A stretch of DNA of 8,909 bases, from positions 1 to 8,909 of the forward strand of contig JAFUQL010000026.1 in the NCBI GenBank assembly GCA_017472375.1, read 5' to 3'. Source of the stretch: Oscillospiraceae bacterium. GTDB lineage: Bacteria; Bacillota; Clostridia; Oscillospirales; Ruminococcaceae. Of the stretch, positions 1-5,380 are shown piece by piece. Position 1 is the first letter of the stretch. Each line of letters opens with the position of its first letter. The notes beneath the pieces are model-generated. The model was not told the origin of the DNA and made no database searches. It worked only from the letters and a program-made list of their open reading frames with translations. The position numbers and the translations under genes were made by a program.

Positions 1-444
1 GCCCCCGAGGGGGAGCGCTGGCTGCGGCAGGTGGCAAGCATCGCGCCGGGGGTGGCGGGGCGCACCGGCGTGCCGCTGGAGCAGTTGGTGCAGAGCCTGT
101 GTGCCCGCCTGCGCCCCGCGGCGGTGCTGTGCATTGACAGCCTGGCTGCCTCCGACCCGGCCCGGCTGGGGCGGACGGTGCAGCTCAGCGATGCGGGCCT
201 GTGGGCGGGCCGACCGGCCGGGGGGCGGGGCCTGACCCCGGATGCCCTGGGTCTTCCGGTGCTGGCGCTGGGCATTCCCACCATGATGGATGCCGCCCCG
301 CTGGCGGGCACACCGGGGCTCGTGCTGACCCCGCGGGATCTGGACGGGGTGATCCGCCGGGGCGCGGCACTGCTGGCAGGGGCGATCAATCAGGCGCTGC
401 AGCCCCGGCTGACCCTGGACGAGCTGGACTATCTGGTGAGCTGA
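1..444 (+). CDS. gpr: GPR endopeptidase (germination protease), C-terminal part, 5' truncated by window edge
   Basis: Reading frame 1 is open from the first base to a TGA at 442-444, giving about 147 C-terminal residues; the true start lies outside the window, and the GTG at 31 is only an internal codon. The segment resembles the C-terminal half of the spore protease Gpr, which degrades small acid-soluble spore proteins during germination. Matching blocks are SIAPGVAGRTG (family: ISPGVxGxTG), CIDSLAASDPARLGRTVQLSDAG (family: IDALAxRxxxRxxxTIQISDTG; shown here as two adjoining blocks) and LGLPVLALGIPTMMDA (family: LGVPVIAIGVPTVVDA). The stretch after SDAG reads LWAGRPAGG, where the family normally has a PGSGVGN-like loop, so this copy is somewhat diverged. 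The Asp in IDSLA may be one of the two essential aspartates of the family, but this was not aligned. The gene converges on the ECF gene and ends 63 bp before it. Confidence 0.5.
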   Translation, partial: APEGERWLRQVASIAPGVAGRTGVPLEQLVQSLCARLRPAAVLCIDSLAASDPARLGRTVQLSDAGLWAGRPAGGRGLTPDALGLPVLALGIPTMMDAAPLAGTPGLVLTPRDLDGVIRRGAALLAGAINQALQPRLTLDELDYLVS

Positions 445-452
445 ATACAGCA

Positions 453-488
453 AACGCCCCGGCCTGCAGGAGGACAGACCGGGGCGTT
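453..488. terminator. Inverted repeat between convergent gpr and ECF genes, probable bidirectional terminator
   Basis: AACGCCCCGG (453-462) and CCGGGGCGTT (479-488) form a perfect 10-bp stem with a 16-nt loop, placed between the two stop codons. Neither side has a clean T tract: the + side continues CAGGAAAG, and the - side continues TGCTGTATTC after the stem. Termination is inferred from stem and position only. Confidence 0.5.
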
Positions 489-507
489 CAGGAAAGAATG
501 ACAGGGT

Positions 508-1161
508 TCAGTGCTTCGGGCGGGGCAGCACGCCGGCCTTTTCCAGCGCGGGGCGCAGGGCCAGATACAGCACCACCGCGCAGACGGTGGACAGCAGGCT
601 GTTCACCAGGGTGACGCCGCCGGTGATCTTGCTCAGCGCCGAGGCCAGATCCGCCTGCTGGCCGAACAGATACACGTTGCGGAAGTACCCCAGCAGGGGG
701 TCGGTGAACACATTCACCAGCAGGCCGGAGAAGGCCGAGCCCGCCACCGCGGGCAGATAGCCCGGGCCGGGGGTGCGCTCCCGCAGGTGGAAGACCTTGT
801 GGGCGAACAGACCGCAGACCAGGCCGATGATGAACTTCAGGATGAAGGTGGTGATGGCGTAGCCCGGGTCGCCGGCCACAATGTCCGGGATGGCAAGGCC
901 GATGGAGCCGGCCAGGCCGCCGCTGACCCCATCCAGAAGCAGGGCGGTCAGGGCCGTGAAGGTGTTGCCCAGATGGAAGGACGAGCCGGTGCCGAACACG
1001 TTGGGGATGCGGAAGAATTCGTAGGCCACGAAGGACAGGGCGGCCATCACGCCGATGACCGTGATCTCCCGGGTGGAGAATTGCTTTTTATACAGGGCTG
1101 CAAACAGGATGACGGCAGCGGCCACCACCGCAAAGATCAGCCACAGGGCGGTTTGAGACAT
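508..1161 (-). CDS. ECF transporter S component (PF07155-like), candidate vitamin B6 uptake
   Basis: A 217-residue, strongly hydrophobic protein with about six or seven membrane segments (roughly 5-24, 32-52, 67-93, 101-123, 136-158, 180-205). The central stretch HLGNTFTALTALLLDGVSGG, then GSIGLAIPDIVAGDPGYA and TFILKFIIGLVCGLFA, is the characteristic layout of substrate-binding S components of energy-coupling factor vitamin transporters of the riboflavin/HmpT/PdxU-like family. Such proteins sit in the cytoplasmic membrane and share an EcfA/EcfA'/EcfT energising module, which is not in this window, so this is a group II orphan S component. The start chosen is the ATG at 1159-1161, because AAGGAGG lies 7 nt upstream (1169-1175 on the complement); a further in-frame ATG 15 codons upstream has no such site. 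The gene is divergent from a MocR-type regulator. Substrate is not readable from sequence; B6 is an inference from the neighbour, and another vitamin remains possible. Confidence 0.5.
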   Translation of the reverse strand: MSQTALWLIFAVVAAAVILFAALYKKQFSTREITVIGVMAALSFVAYEFFRIPNVFGTGSSFHLGNTFTALTALLLDGVSGGLAGSIGLAIPDIVAGDPGYAITTFILKFIIGLVCGLFAHKVFHLRERTPGPGYLPAVAGSAFSGLLVNVFTDPLLGYFRNVYLFGQQADLASALSKITGGVTLVNSLLSTVCAVVLYLALRPALEKAGVLPRPKH

Positions 1162-1241
1162 GAAGATCCCTCCTTGGTCAAGGCGGCAAAGCGCCGCCGG
1201 ATGCATGAAATGATGCCGCGGCGGGCGGGACCTCAGCGCGC

Positions 1242-1270
1242 TTGACAGGGCCGCCCGGCGGGTATATGCT
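1242..1270 (+). promoter_or_regulatory. Sigma-A-type promoter for the MocR regulator
   Basis: TTGACA (1242-1247), a 17-bp spacer and TATGCT (1265-1270). The spacer contains CCGCC-C-GGCGG (1251-1261), a perfect 5-bp-arm dyad. The -10 abuts the minus-strand TATAAT at 1272-1277, so the two divergent promoters physically overlap. The expected start is near 1277, giving a leader of about 85 nt. Confidence 0.5.
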
Positions 1271-1271
1271 C

Positions 1272-1301
1272 ATTATAAACATTTCTGACCCCTCTGGAAC
1301 G
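1272..1301 (-). promoter_or_regulatory. Promoter for the ECF S-component gene
   Basis: On the minus strand a perfect TATAAT lies at 1272-1277. The region 16-18 bp upstream (1294-1301) has no good TTGACA and instead lies inside the inverted repeat TCTGGA-ACG-TCCAGA (1293-1307). A consensus -10 with a poor -35 over a dyad is typical of an activator-dependent promoter; activation is an inference. The expected transcript start is near 1265, leaving about 100 nt of leader. Confidence 0.5.
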
Positions 1302-1330
1302 TCCAGAATTTGTATTTTTTATGGGGTCAG
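1285..1330. promoter_or_regulatory. Nested inverted repeats in the mocR/ECF intergenic region, candidate MocR operator
   Basis: An outer pair CTGACCCC (1285-1292) and GGGGTCAG (1323-1330) encloses an inner pair TCTGGA (1293-1298) and TCCAGA (1302-1307) separated by ACG. All arms match perfectly. The inner dyad covers the -35 region of the ECF promoter and lies just downstream of the mocR start, as expected for a regulator that activates its neighbour and represses itself. In RNA the same bases could fold in the mocR leader, so a leader element is an alternative. Confidence 0.5.
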
Positions 1331-1361
1331 TTTTAGCGAGGCAAAGAGGAGGGGAAGAGCA

Positions 1362-2777
1362 ATGCTCGACCTTGCACTGCAGCTTGAGCCGGGCGCGCCC
1401 GAGCCACTGTATGAACAGATCTATGGGGCGCTGGCCCACCAGATCCGCACCGGGCGGCTGGCTGCGGGCGAACGGCTGCCCGGCAAGCGCAGCCTTGCGG
1501 CCGGGCTGGGGGTGGCGGTGAACACGGTGGACACCGCCTATCAGCTTCTGGTGGCCGAGGGCTATCTGGAGAGCCGGGCGCGCTCAGGGTTCCGGGTGCT
1601 GGCCTGGGACGGCCCGCTGACCGCCACCCCGGCGGTGTCCGCTCCGCCTGCCCATCCCCGTGCCGAGGAGCCCGCCGAGCCGGAATGGCGGTTCGACCTG
1701 TCTACCAGCGGCGTGGACACCGGTCTGTTCCCCTTCCGCACCTGGGGGCGCATCCAGAAGGAGCTGCTCTACTCCTCGCCTCAGCTTCTGGGCCACGGGC
1801 CCCGGCAGGGGGACGAGGGGCTGCGCCTTGCGGTGGCCGAACACCTGCGGGCCTACCGGGGGGTGCAGTGCGAGCTGGACCAGATCGTCATCGGGGCGGG
1901 AAACGAGTACCTGATGGGGCTGCTGGCCCGGCTGCTGGGCGGGCCGGCGGCGGTGGAGAACCCGGGTTACCTGCGAACCGCCCGCATCCTTGAGAACAAC
2001 GGGGTGGAGTGGGTGCCGGTGGACATCGACGGCGGCGGCCTGATCCCGGCGCAGCTTGCGGCCAGCGGGGCGCGGGTGGCCTGCGTCACCCCCAGCCACC
2101 AGTTCCCCACCGGCGTGACCATGCCTGCACCCCGGCGGGCACAGCTTTTGCGGTGGGCGTCCGAGGCCCCCGACCGCTGGATCATTGAGGACGACTACGA
2201 CTCGGAGTTCCGGTTCGACATCCGCCCGCTGCCCAGCCTGCAGGGCATGGCCGGGGCAGACGGTCCGGTGGTCTACATCACCACCTTTTCCAAGAGCCTC
2301 GCGCCCAGCATCCGTGTGGCGGCCATGGTGCTGCCCCGCAGTCTGCTGCCCCGCTGGCGGGCCATGTACGGCATCTATGCCAGCACGGTGAGCCGCTTTG
2401 AGCAGGAGACCCTCTGCCGGTTCATTCAGGGCGGGCATTTCGGGCGGCATCTGGCCCGGCTGCGCAGCCAGTATAAGCTGCGCATGGAGGCGCTGGCCGC
2501 CGCGCTGGAGGCGAGTTTTGGCCCGGGCCGGGTGGTGCTGCAGGGGCGGCACACCGGCCTGCATCTGCTGCTCACCCTGCCGGACGGCCCCGGCGAGCGG
2601 ACGATGGTGGCCCGCGCCCAGGCGGCGGGCATCCGGCTGGAAGGGCTGTCCGCCTACTACATGGCCCGGCGGGAGACCAGCCCCGAAAATACGGTGGTGA
2701 TCGGCTACGCGGCGCTGCCGCCGGGAGATATTCCGAAACTGGCCGAAGAATTAAAAAATTTGTGGGCAGTGCAATAG
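1362..2777 (+). CDS. MocR/PdxR-type transcription factor: GntR-family HTH fused to class I aminotransferase domain
   Basis: A 471-residue protein of the usual MocR length. Residues about 14-80 are a GntR winged helix (PLYEQIYGALAHQIRTG, then LPGKRSLAAGLGVAVNTV and AYQLLVAEGYLESRARSG). A Pro/Ala-rich linker at about 84-108 leads to a fold-type I aminotransferase domain. Its diagnostic blocks are VTPSHQFPTGVTM (242-254), EDDYDSEFR (276-284) and TTFSKSLAPSIRV (307-319); Lys311 is the expected pyridoxal-phosphate Schiff-base lysine. MocR proteins use the PLP-bound domain as a ligand sensor rather than an enzyme and commonly regulate PLP synthesis or salvage, GABA or other amine genes. The ATG at 1362 follows AGGAGG (1347-1352) by 9 nt; an open extension upstream to 1242 starts inside the promoter and is rejected. 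It is divergent from the ECF S component, its most likely target. Ligand is unproved. Confidence 0.5.
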   Translation: MLDLALQLEPGAPEPLYEQIYGALAHQIRTGRLAAGERLPGKRSLAAGLGVAVNTVDTAYQLLVAEGYLESRARSGFRVLAWDGPLTATPAVSAPPAHPRAEEPAEPEWRFDLSTSGVDTGLFPFRTWGRIQKELLYSSPQLLGHGPRQGDEGLRLAVAEHLRAYRGVQCELDQIVIGAGNEYLMGLLARLLGGPAAVENPGYLRTARILENNGVEWVPVDIDGGGLIPAQLAASGARVACVTPSHQFPTGVTMPAPRRAQLLRWASEAPDRWIIEDDYDSEFRFDIRPLPSLQGMAGADGPVVYITTFSKSLAPSIRVAAMVLPRSLLPRWRAMYGIYASTVSRFEQETLCRFIQGGHFGRHLARLRSQYKLRMEALAAALEASFGPGRVVLQGRHTGLHLLLTLPDGPGERTMVARAQAAGIRLEGLSAYYMARRETSPENTVVIGYAALPPGDIPKLAEELKNLWAVQ

Positions 2778-2783
2778 TTTGTG

Positions 2784-2792
2784 TGGTATGAT
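2784..2792 (+). promoter_or_regulatory. Extended -10 promoter for the lipoprotein gene
   Basis: TGGTATGAT is an extended -10 (TGn followed by TATGAT at 2787-2792), starting just after the mocR stop. No good -35 is present at 17 bp. It would give the lipoprotein its own transcript with a leader of about 90 nt. Confidence 0.5.
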
Positions 2793-2807
2793 CGTATTCA
2801 GTACATA

Positions 2808-2844
2808 CCGCCCTTGTTCGGGCGGCCCTGCAAGGGAGGCCGCC
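2808..2844 (+). repeat. Overlapping inverted repeats in the lipoprotein leader
   Basis: Three perfect pairings compete for the same bases: CCGCCC (2808-2813) with GGGCGG (2820-2825), CCCTTG (2811-2816) with CAAGGG (2831-2836), and GGCGGCC (2821-2827) with GGCCGCC (2838-2844). The last could also act as a weak terminator of mocR transcription, although no T tract follows. Confidence 0.5.
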
Positions 2845-2887
2845 GGGCGGACAAAACACAGAAAATGATCCTTAAGGAGGACCAAAC

Positions 2888-3439
2888 ATGAAACGTATGA
2901 TGAGCATCCTGCTGGCCGTGGTGCTGGCATTCAGCCTGGTGGCCTGCGGCGGCAGCGCCAGCAGCGCCGCCCCCGCCGAGCCCAAGGACTACCAGCAGAT
3001 CATTGTGGACGCCCGCACCCAGGAGCAGAACGATGCCTTTACCGTGGTGTCCTACGACGGTGAGACCTACAGCGCCGTGGGCGCCGGCGGCGAGGAGATG
3101 AGCGCCGAGGACCTGAGCGGCTTCGGCACCATGCTGCTGGAGATCCTGGGCCTGACCACCGAGGACGTGGAGAGCTTCGCCCTGAGCGTCAGCATGATGA
3201 ACGTCCACAGCTACGGCGTGGCCATCGTGAAGCCCGCCGAGGGCAAGGCCGAGGCGGTCACCGCCGGCCTGCAGGGTTTCATCGATCTGCAGATCTCCAG
3301 CCAGGAGTTCTACCTGCAGGATCAGTATGAGATCGCCAAGGCCGCCAAGCTGGAGACCATGCCCAGCGGCGAGGTGGTCATGGTGATGTGCGACAACGCC
3401 AATGAGGTGTTCGCCAGCATCGAGGCTGCGCTGAAGTAA
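2888..3439 (+). CDS. Secreted lipoprotein, DUF4358-like
   Basis: 183 residues. A type II signal peptide is clear: MKRMM, a hydrophobic core at about 6-18, and the lipobox LVAC with Cys20 as the lipidated residue, followed by a Gly/Ser/Ala-rich tether (21-32). The mature protein should be anchored on the outer face of the membrane. The rest is acidic and soluble. Its end (FYLQDQYEIAKAAKLETM, then SGEVVMVMCDNANEVFASIE) resembles the C-terminal half of DUF4358 proteins, small lipoproteins common in Clostridia with no known function. The ATG at 2888 has an excellent AAGGAGG 7 nt upstream (2874-2880). The gene has its own candidate promoter, follows mocR by 110 bp, and converges on the LUD gene. 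Assignment to DUF4358 is from memory of the family pattern and no biochemical role can be stated. Confidence 0.5.
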   Translation: MKRMMSILLAVVLAFSLVACGGSASSAAPAEPKDYQQIIVDARTQEQNDAFTVVSYDGETYSAVGAGGEEMSAEDLSGFGTMLLEILGLTTEDVESFALSVSMMNVHSYGVAIVKPAEGKAEAVTAGLQGFIDLQISSQEFYLQDQYEIAKAAKLETMPSGEVVMVMCDNANEVFASIEAALK

Positions 3440-3463
3440 CTCGGCCGACCCAAACCAAAAAGA

Positions 3464-3510
3464 AAGCGCCCCCGGCGGGCGGCCTGTGCGGCTGCCTTCC
3501 GGGGGCGCTT
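3464..3510. terminator. Bidirectional intrinsic terminator between the lipoprotein and LUD genes
   Basis: AAGCGCCCCCGG (3464-3475) pairs perfectly with CCGGGGGCGCTT (3499-3510), a 12-bp stem with a 23-nt loop. On the minus strand the stem is followed by CTTTTTGGTTTG, a good T-rich tail, so it should end LUD transcription efficiently. The plus-strand tail GTCTGTGTTCTT is weaker. Confidence 0.5.
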
Positions 3511-3547
3511 GTCTGTGTTCTTGCCTGTGCGATGGAGCGATTCGGGA

Positions 3548-4183
3548 TCAGTAGCCCAGAGGCTCACCCACCAGCAGCACCTTGATGCGGCCTTTGCGCC
3601 GCTGGAAGCTGTGGATGACGGTGGTGCAGCACACCCGCTTGGGGCTGCGGCAGTCGGCGCACTGGCCGGTGACGGCACAGGGGGTCTGGCAGTCCAGCCG
3701 GATGGCGTTCACCGGGGCGGCGATGGTGCGCACCCGCTCCTCCGCGGCGGCCAGGTCGGTCACGATCTTGTTGCAGCCCACCACCAGCAGCACGTTCTTG
3801 GGGCCGAAGGTCAGGGCGGCCACCCGGTTGGCGTTGCCGTCCACGTTGTACAGCTCGCCCTCCTCGGTGACGGCGTTGCTGCTGGCCAGATACCAGTCGG
3901 CGCTGAGGGCATCGTGGAACATCTTGTCCAGCTCCGCGCCGGTCACGGTGCGGCGGTCCAGGAACTGATACTTGCCGCCGGCCAGCAGATCCAGCACGCC
4001 GGTCTGGCCCAGGGTGACGCTGCCGCCGTTGGACACGACGGCCCCCTCAGGGATCATGTTTGCCACGAAGTCCTTCACTTCGGCGGCGGTCTTGACGTAA
4101 TAGGCCTCCATGTTGTTGGCCTGCAGGGCCTTCATCACGCGCTGAATGCGCAGCTCGGTCAGGGTTTCCATGGGGTTGCTCAT
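3548..4183 (-). CDS. LUD-domain protein (LutC/DUF162-like), stand-alone
   Basis: 211 residues matching the LUD family (PF02589), which includes LutC of the lactate-utilisation complex and YkgG-like proteins. Seen in order: TLTELRIQRVMKALQANNMEAYYV at the start (helical; positions about 7-30), SNGGSVTLGQTGV (51-63), SSNAVTEEGELYNVDGN (101-117), GPKNVLLVVGCNKIV (128-142), and a cysteine-rich segment with Cys165, 169, 175, 178, 185 and 186 within about 165-186. That cysteine pattern is usual in this subgroup and could bind metal or a cluster; this is inference. No lutA or lutB homologue is adjacent, so a lactate-oxidation role cannot be assumed. The ATG at 4181-4183 is chosen because AAGGAGG (4192-4198, complement) lies 8 nt upstream; an in-frame ATG 21 codons earlier overlaps the promoter. 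It is divergent from the redoxin gene. Confidence 0.5.
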   Translation of the reverse strand: MSNPMETLTELRIQRVMKALQANNMEAYYVKTAAEVKDFVANMIPEGAVVSNGGSVTLGQTGVLDLLAGGKYQFLDRRTVTGAELDKMFHDALSADWYLASSNAVTEEGELYNVDGNANRVAALTFGPKNVLLVVGCNKIVTDLAAAEERVRTIAAPVNAIRLDCQTPCAVTGQCADCRSPKRVCCTTVIHSFQRRKGRIKVLLVGEPLGY

Positions 4184-4244
4184 GGGAGATTCCTCCTTTT
4201 TTATCGGTTCGCGTTTTTTGGCGTTCGGGCGGGGTGTTTCTGCC

Positions 4245-4253
4245 ATTATACCA
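4245..4253 (-). promoter_or_regulatory. Extended -10 promoter for the LUD gene
   Basis: The minus strand reads TGGTATAAT, a perfect extended -10. The -35 position (near 4268-4273) reads TGGCAA, a weak match. The predicted leader is about 55 nt and contains the strong AAGGAGG site. Confidence 0.5.
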
Positions 4254-4288
4254 CGGGTGTGAAAGAATTGCCATCCGCCCTTCGTGGG

Positions 4289-4317
4289 TTGCGCCCCGGG
4301 CGCGAAACGTGTAAAAT
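4289..4317 (+). promoter_or_regulatory. Promoter for the thioredoxin-fold gene, with palindrome in the spacer
   Basis: TTGCGC (4289-4294), a 17-bp spacer and TAAAAT (4312-4317). The perfect dyad GCGCCC-C-GGGCGC (4291-4303) overlaps the -35 and the first half of the spacer, where a bound protein would block polymerase. Whether it is an operator or a chance GC-rich dyad cannot be told here. Confidence 0.5.
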
Positions 4318-4320
4318 AAA

Positions 4321-4344
4321 TTTATATGCGGCTTTATATGCAGC
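4321..4344 (+). repeat. Tandem 12-bp direct repeat at the redoxin transcription start
   Basis: TTTATATGCGGC (4321-4332) is followed without a gap by TTTATATGCAGC (4333-4344), 11 of 12 bases identical. The pair covers the expected start site (near 4324) and the first 20 transcribed bases. The AT-rich unit stands out from the GC-rich surroundings. Confidence 0.5.
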
Positions 4345-4396
4345 GAACCATCCCACCGCGCAGCCCCTGCGCGTGAACATACGGAGGAAGCACACC

Positions 4397-5317
4397 TTGA
4401 GCAAGCGTTTCCATGCGGGCGATACGATCCAGCGGTTCCAGTTCGACACGCCCTACCAGCCCGCCAACGATTTTTATGCCCTGTGCAGCGACGAACGGCC
4501 CCTGTGCCTGGTGTTCCTGCGCAACTTCGGCCATCCCATCACCCGAAGCTGCATCCTTGCCTATGCGCAGGATCACGCTCTGCTCACCGATGCCGCCCTT
4601 GCGGTGGTGGTGCGCAGCCAGCCCCAGTCCATCTCAGCCAACATCCCCGAGGGCGTGGTGCCCTTCACCATCATCTGCGACCCGGAGGGCGTCCTGTTCG
4701 ATTACTTCGCCGTACCCTCGGTCAGCGCCTGGAAGGGCGGCTCGCTGGCGGCCCGCCGCATCCTAAAGGAGGCCAAAAAGCAGGGCTTCAGGGAGGCCCC
4801 GGGCCCCCAGCCCCTGCCTGTGACCCTGCTGGTGGGCACCGGCGGCCGCGTGCTGTGGAGCCACTATGGCCGTACCTTCACCGACCTGCCCGAGAACAGC
4901 GAGGCGGTGCAGCGGGTGGCCGCCGGCTGGCTGCAGATGGCAGCAGCCGAGCCCGCGCTCCAGCCGGAAGAGCCTGCGCCGCTGCACGAGGCTCCCGCCT
5001 CCGGGGCGGAGGCCCCCATTGCCCCGGAGCCCCTGGAGGCCCCCGCGGAGGAGGCCTGGGAGACCGTCTTTGAGAGCAGTCCTGCCGTTGAGGAGCCCGC
5101 AGCCCCTGAGGAGCCTGCCGCGGGACCGGAGCCCGTGCCGCAGGCACAGCCCGCCGCTGTGCTGGATGAGGACGGAGCCTTTACTGTGTCGCTGAGCGCC
5201 CCGGAGCCGGGCCTTGCCGAGGCAGTAGAAGAGGAGTACGAGCTGCTGCCTGGCCAGGAACAGGGGCTGCGCACCGATTACCGGGACGCCGCCGCCCTGC
5301 TGTTCGGGGACGACTGA
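4397..5317 (+). CDS. Thioredoxin-fold (AhpC/Prx-like2) protein with degenerate active site and acidic Pro/Ala/Glu tail
   Basis: 306 residues in two parts. Residues 1 to about 183 look like a thioredoxin-fold redoxin: LCLVFLRNFGHPITRSC (36-52) corresponds to the beta-strand and active-site turn of Prx-like2/AhpC-TSA proteins, usually FLRxxGCxxC, and VTLLVGTGGRVLWSHYGRTF (142-161) corresponds to the later strand-turn-strand. The two cysteines expected at 46 and 49 are His46 and Thr49; Cys52 lies three residues later, and other cysteines are at 30, 37 and 94. Residues about 186-306 form a low-complexity Pro/Ala/Glu-rich acidic tail. There is no signal peptide, so the protein is probably cytoplasmic. 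The TTG at 4397 is chosen because GGAGGAAG lies 6 nt upstream; an in-frame GTG at 4373 lacks a ribosome site. Peroxidase or disulfide activity is doubtful; family placement is moderate and function unknown. Confidence 0.5.
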   Translation: MSKRFHAGDTIQRFQFDTPYQPANDFYALCSDERPLCLVFLRNFGHPITRSCILAYAQDHALLTDAALAVVVRSQPQSISANIPEGVVPFTIICDPEGVLFDYFAVPSVSAWKGGSLAARRILKEAKKQGFREAPGPQPLPVTLLVGTGGRVLWSHYGRTFTDLPENSEAVQRVAAGWLQMAAAEPALQPEEPAPLHEAPASGAEAPIAPEPLEAPAEEAWETVFESSPAVEEPAAPEEPAAGPEPVPQAQPAAVLDEDGAFTVSLSAPEPGLAEAVEEEYELLPGQEQGLRTDYRDAAALLFGDD

Positions 5318-5333
5318 GCCTGTAAAATGCATA

Positions 5334-5372
5334 AAAACGGGATGCGACCCATACAGGGGCGCATCCCGTTTT
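5334..5372. terminator. Bidirectional intrinsic terminator between redoxin gene and nudC
   Basis: AAAACGGGATGCG (5334-5346) pairs perfectly with CGCATCCCGTTTT (5360-5372), a 13-bp stem with a 13-nt loop. The plus strand runs on as GTTTTGGTTTATTT; on the minus strand the stem itself ends in CGTTTTTAT. Both orientations have U-rich tails, so it can serve both convergent genes. Confidence 0.5.
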
Positions 5373-5380
5373 GTTTTGGT

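Noticed and set aside
1173..1184. CCTTG-GT-CAAGG dyad overlapping the ECF gene's ribosome site
   Set aside because: Could sequester the ribosome site in RNA, but the stem is only four or five pairs with a very short loop; too weak to claim regulation.
511..1245. Long plus-strand frame antisense to the ECF gene
   Set aside because: Composition is Gln/Gly/His/Ala-rich, with no family signature or ribosome site; it is the usual mirror frame of a GC-rich hydrophobic gene.
3509..4396. Long open extension upstream of the redoxin start, antisense to the LUD gene
   Set aside because: It is open only because of GC-rich codon use on the opposite strand. The LUD gene has clear homology and a strong ribosome site, and the redoxin frame has its own promoter and GGAGGAAG before the TTG.
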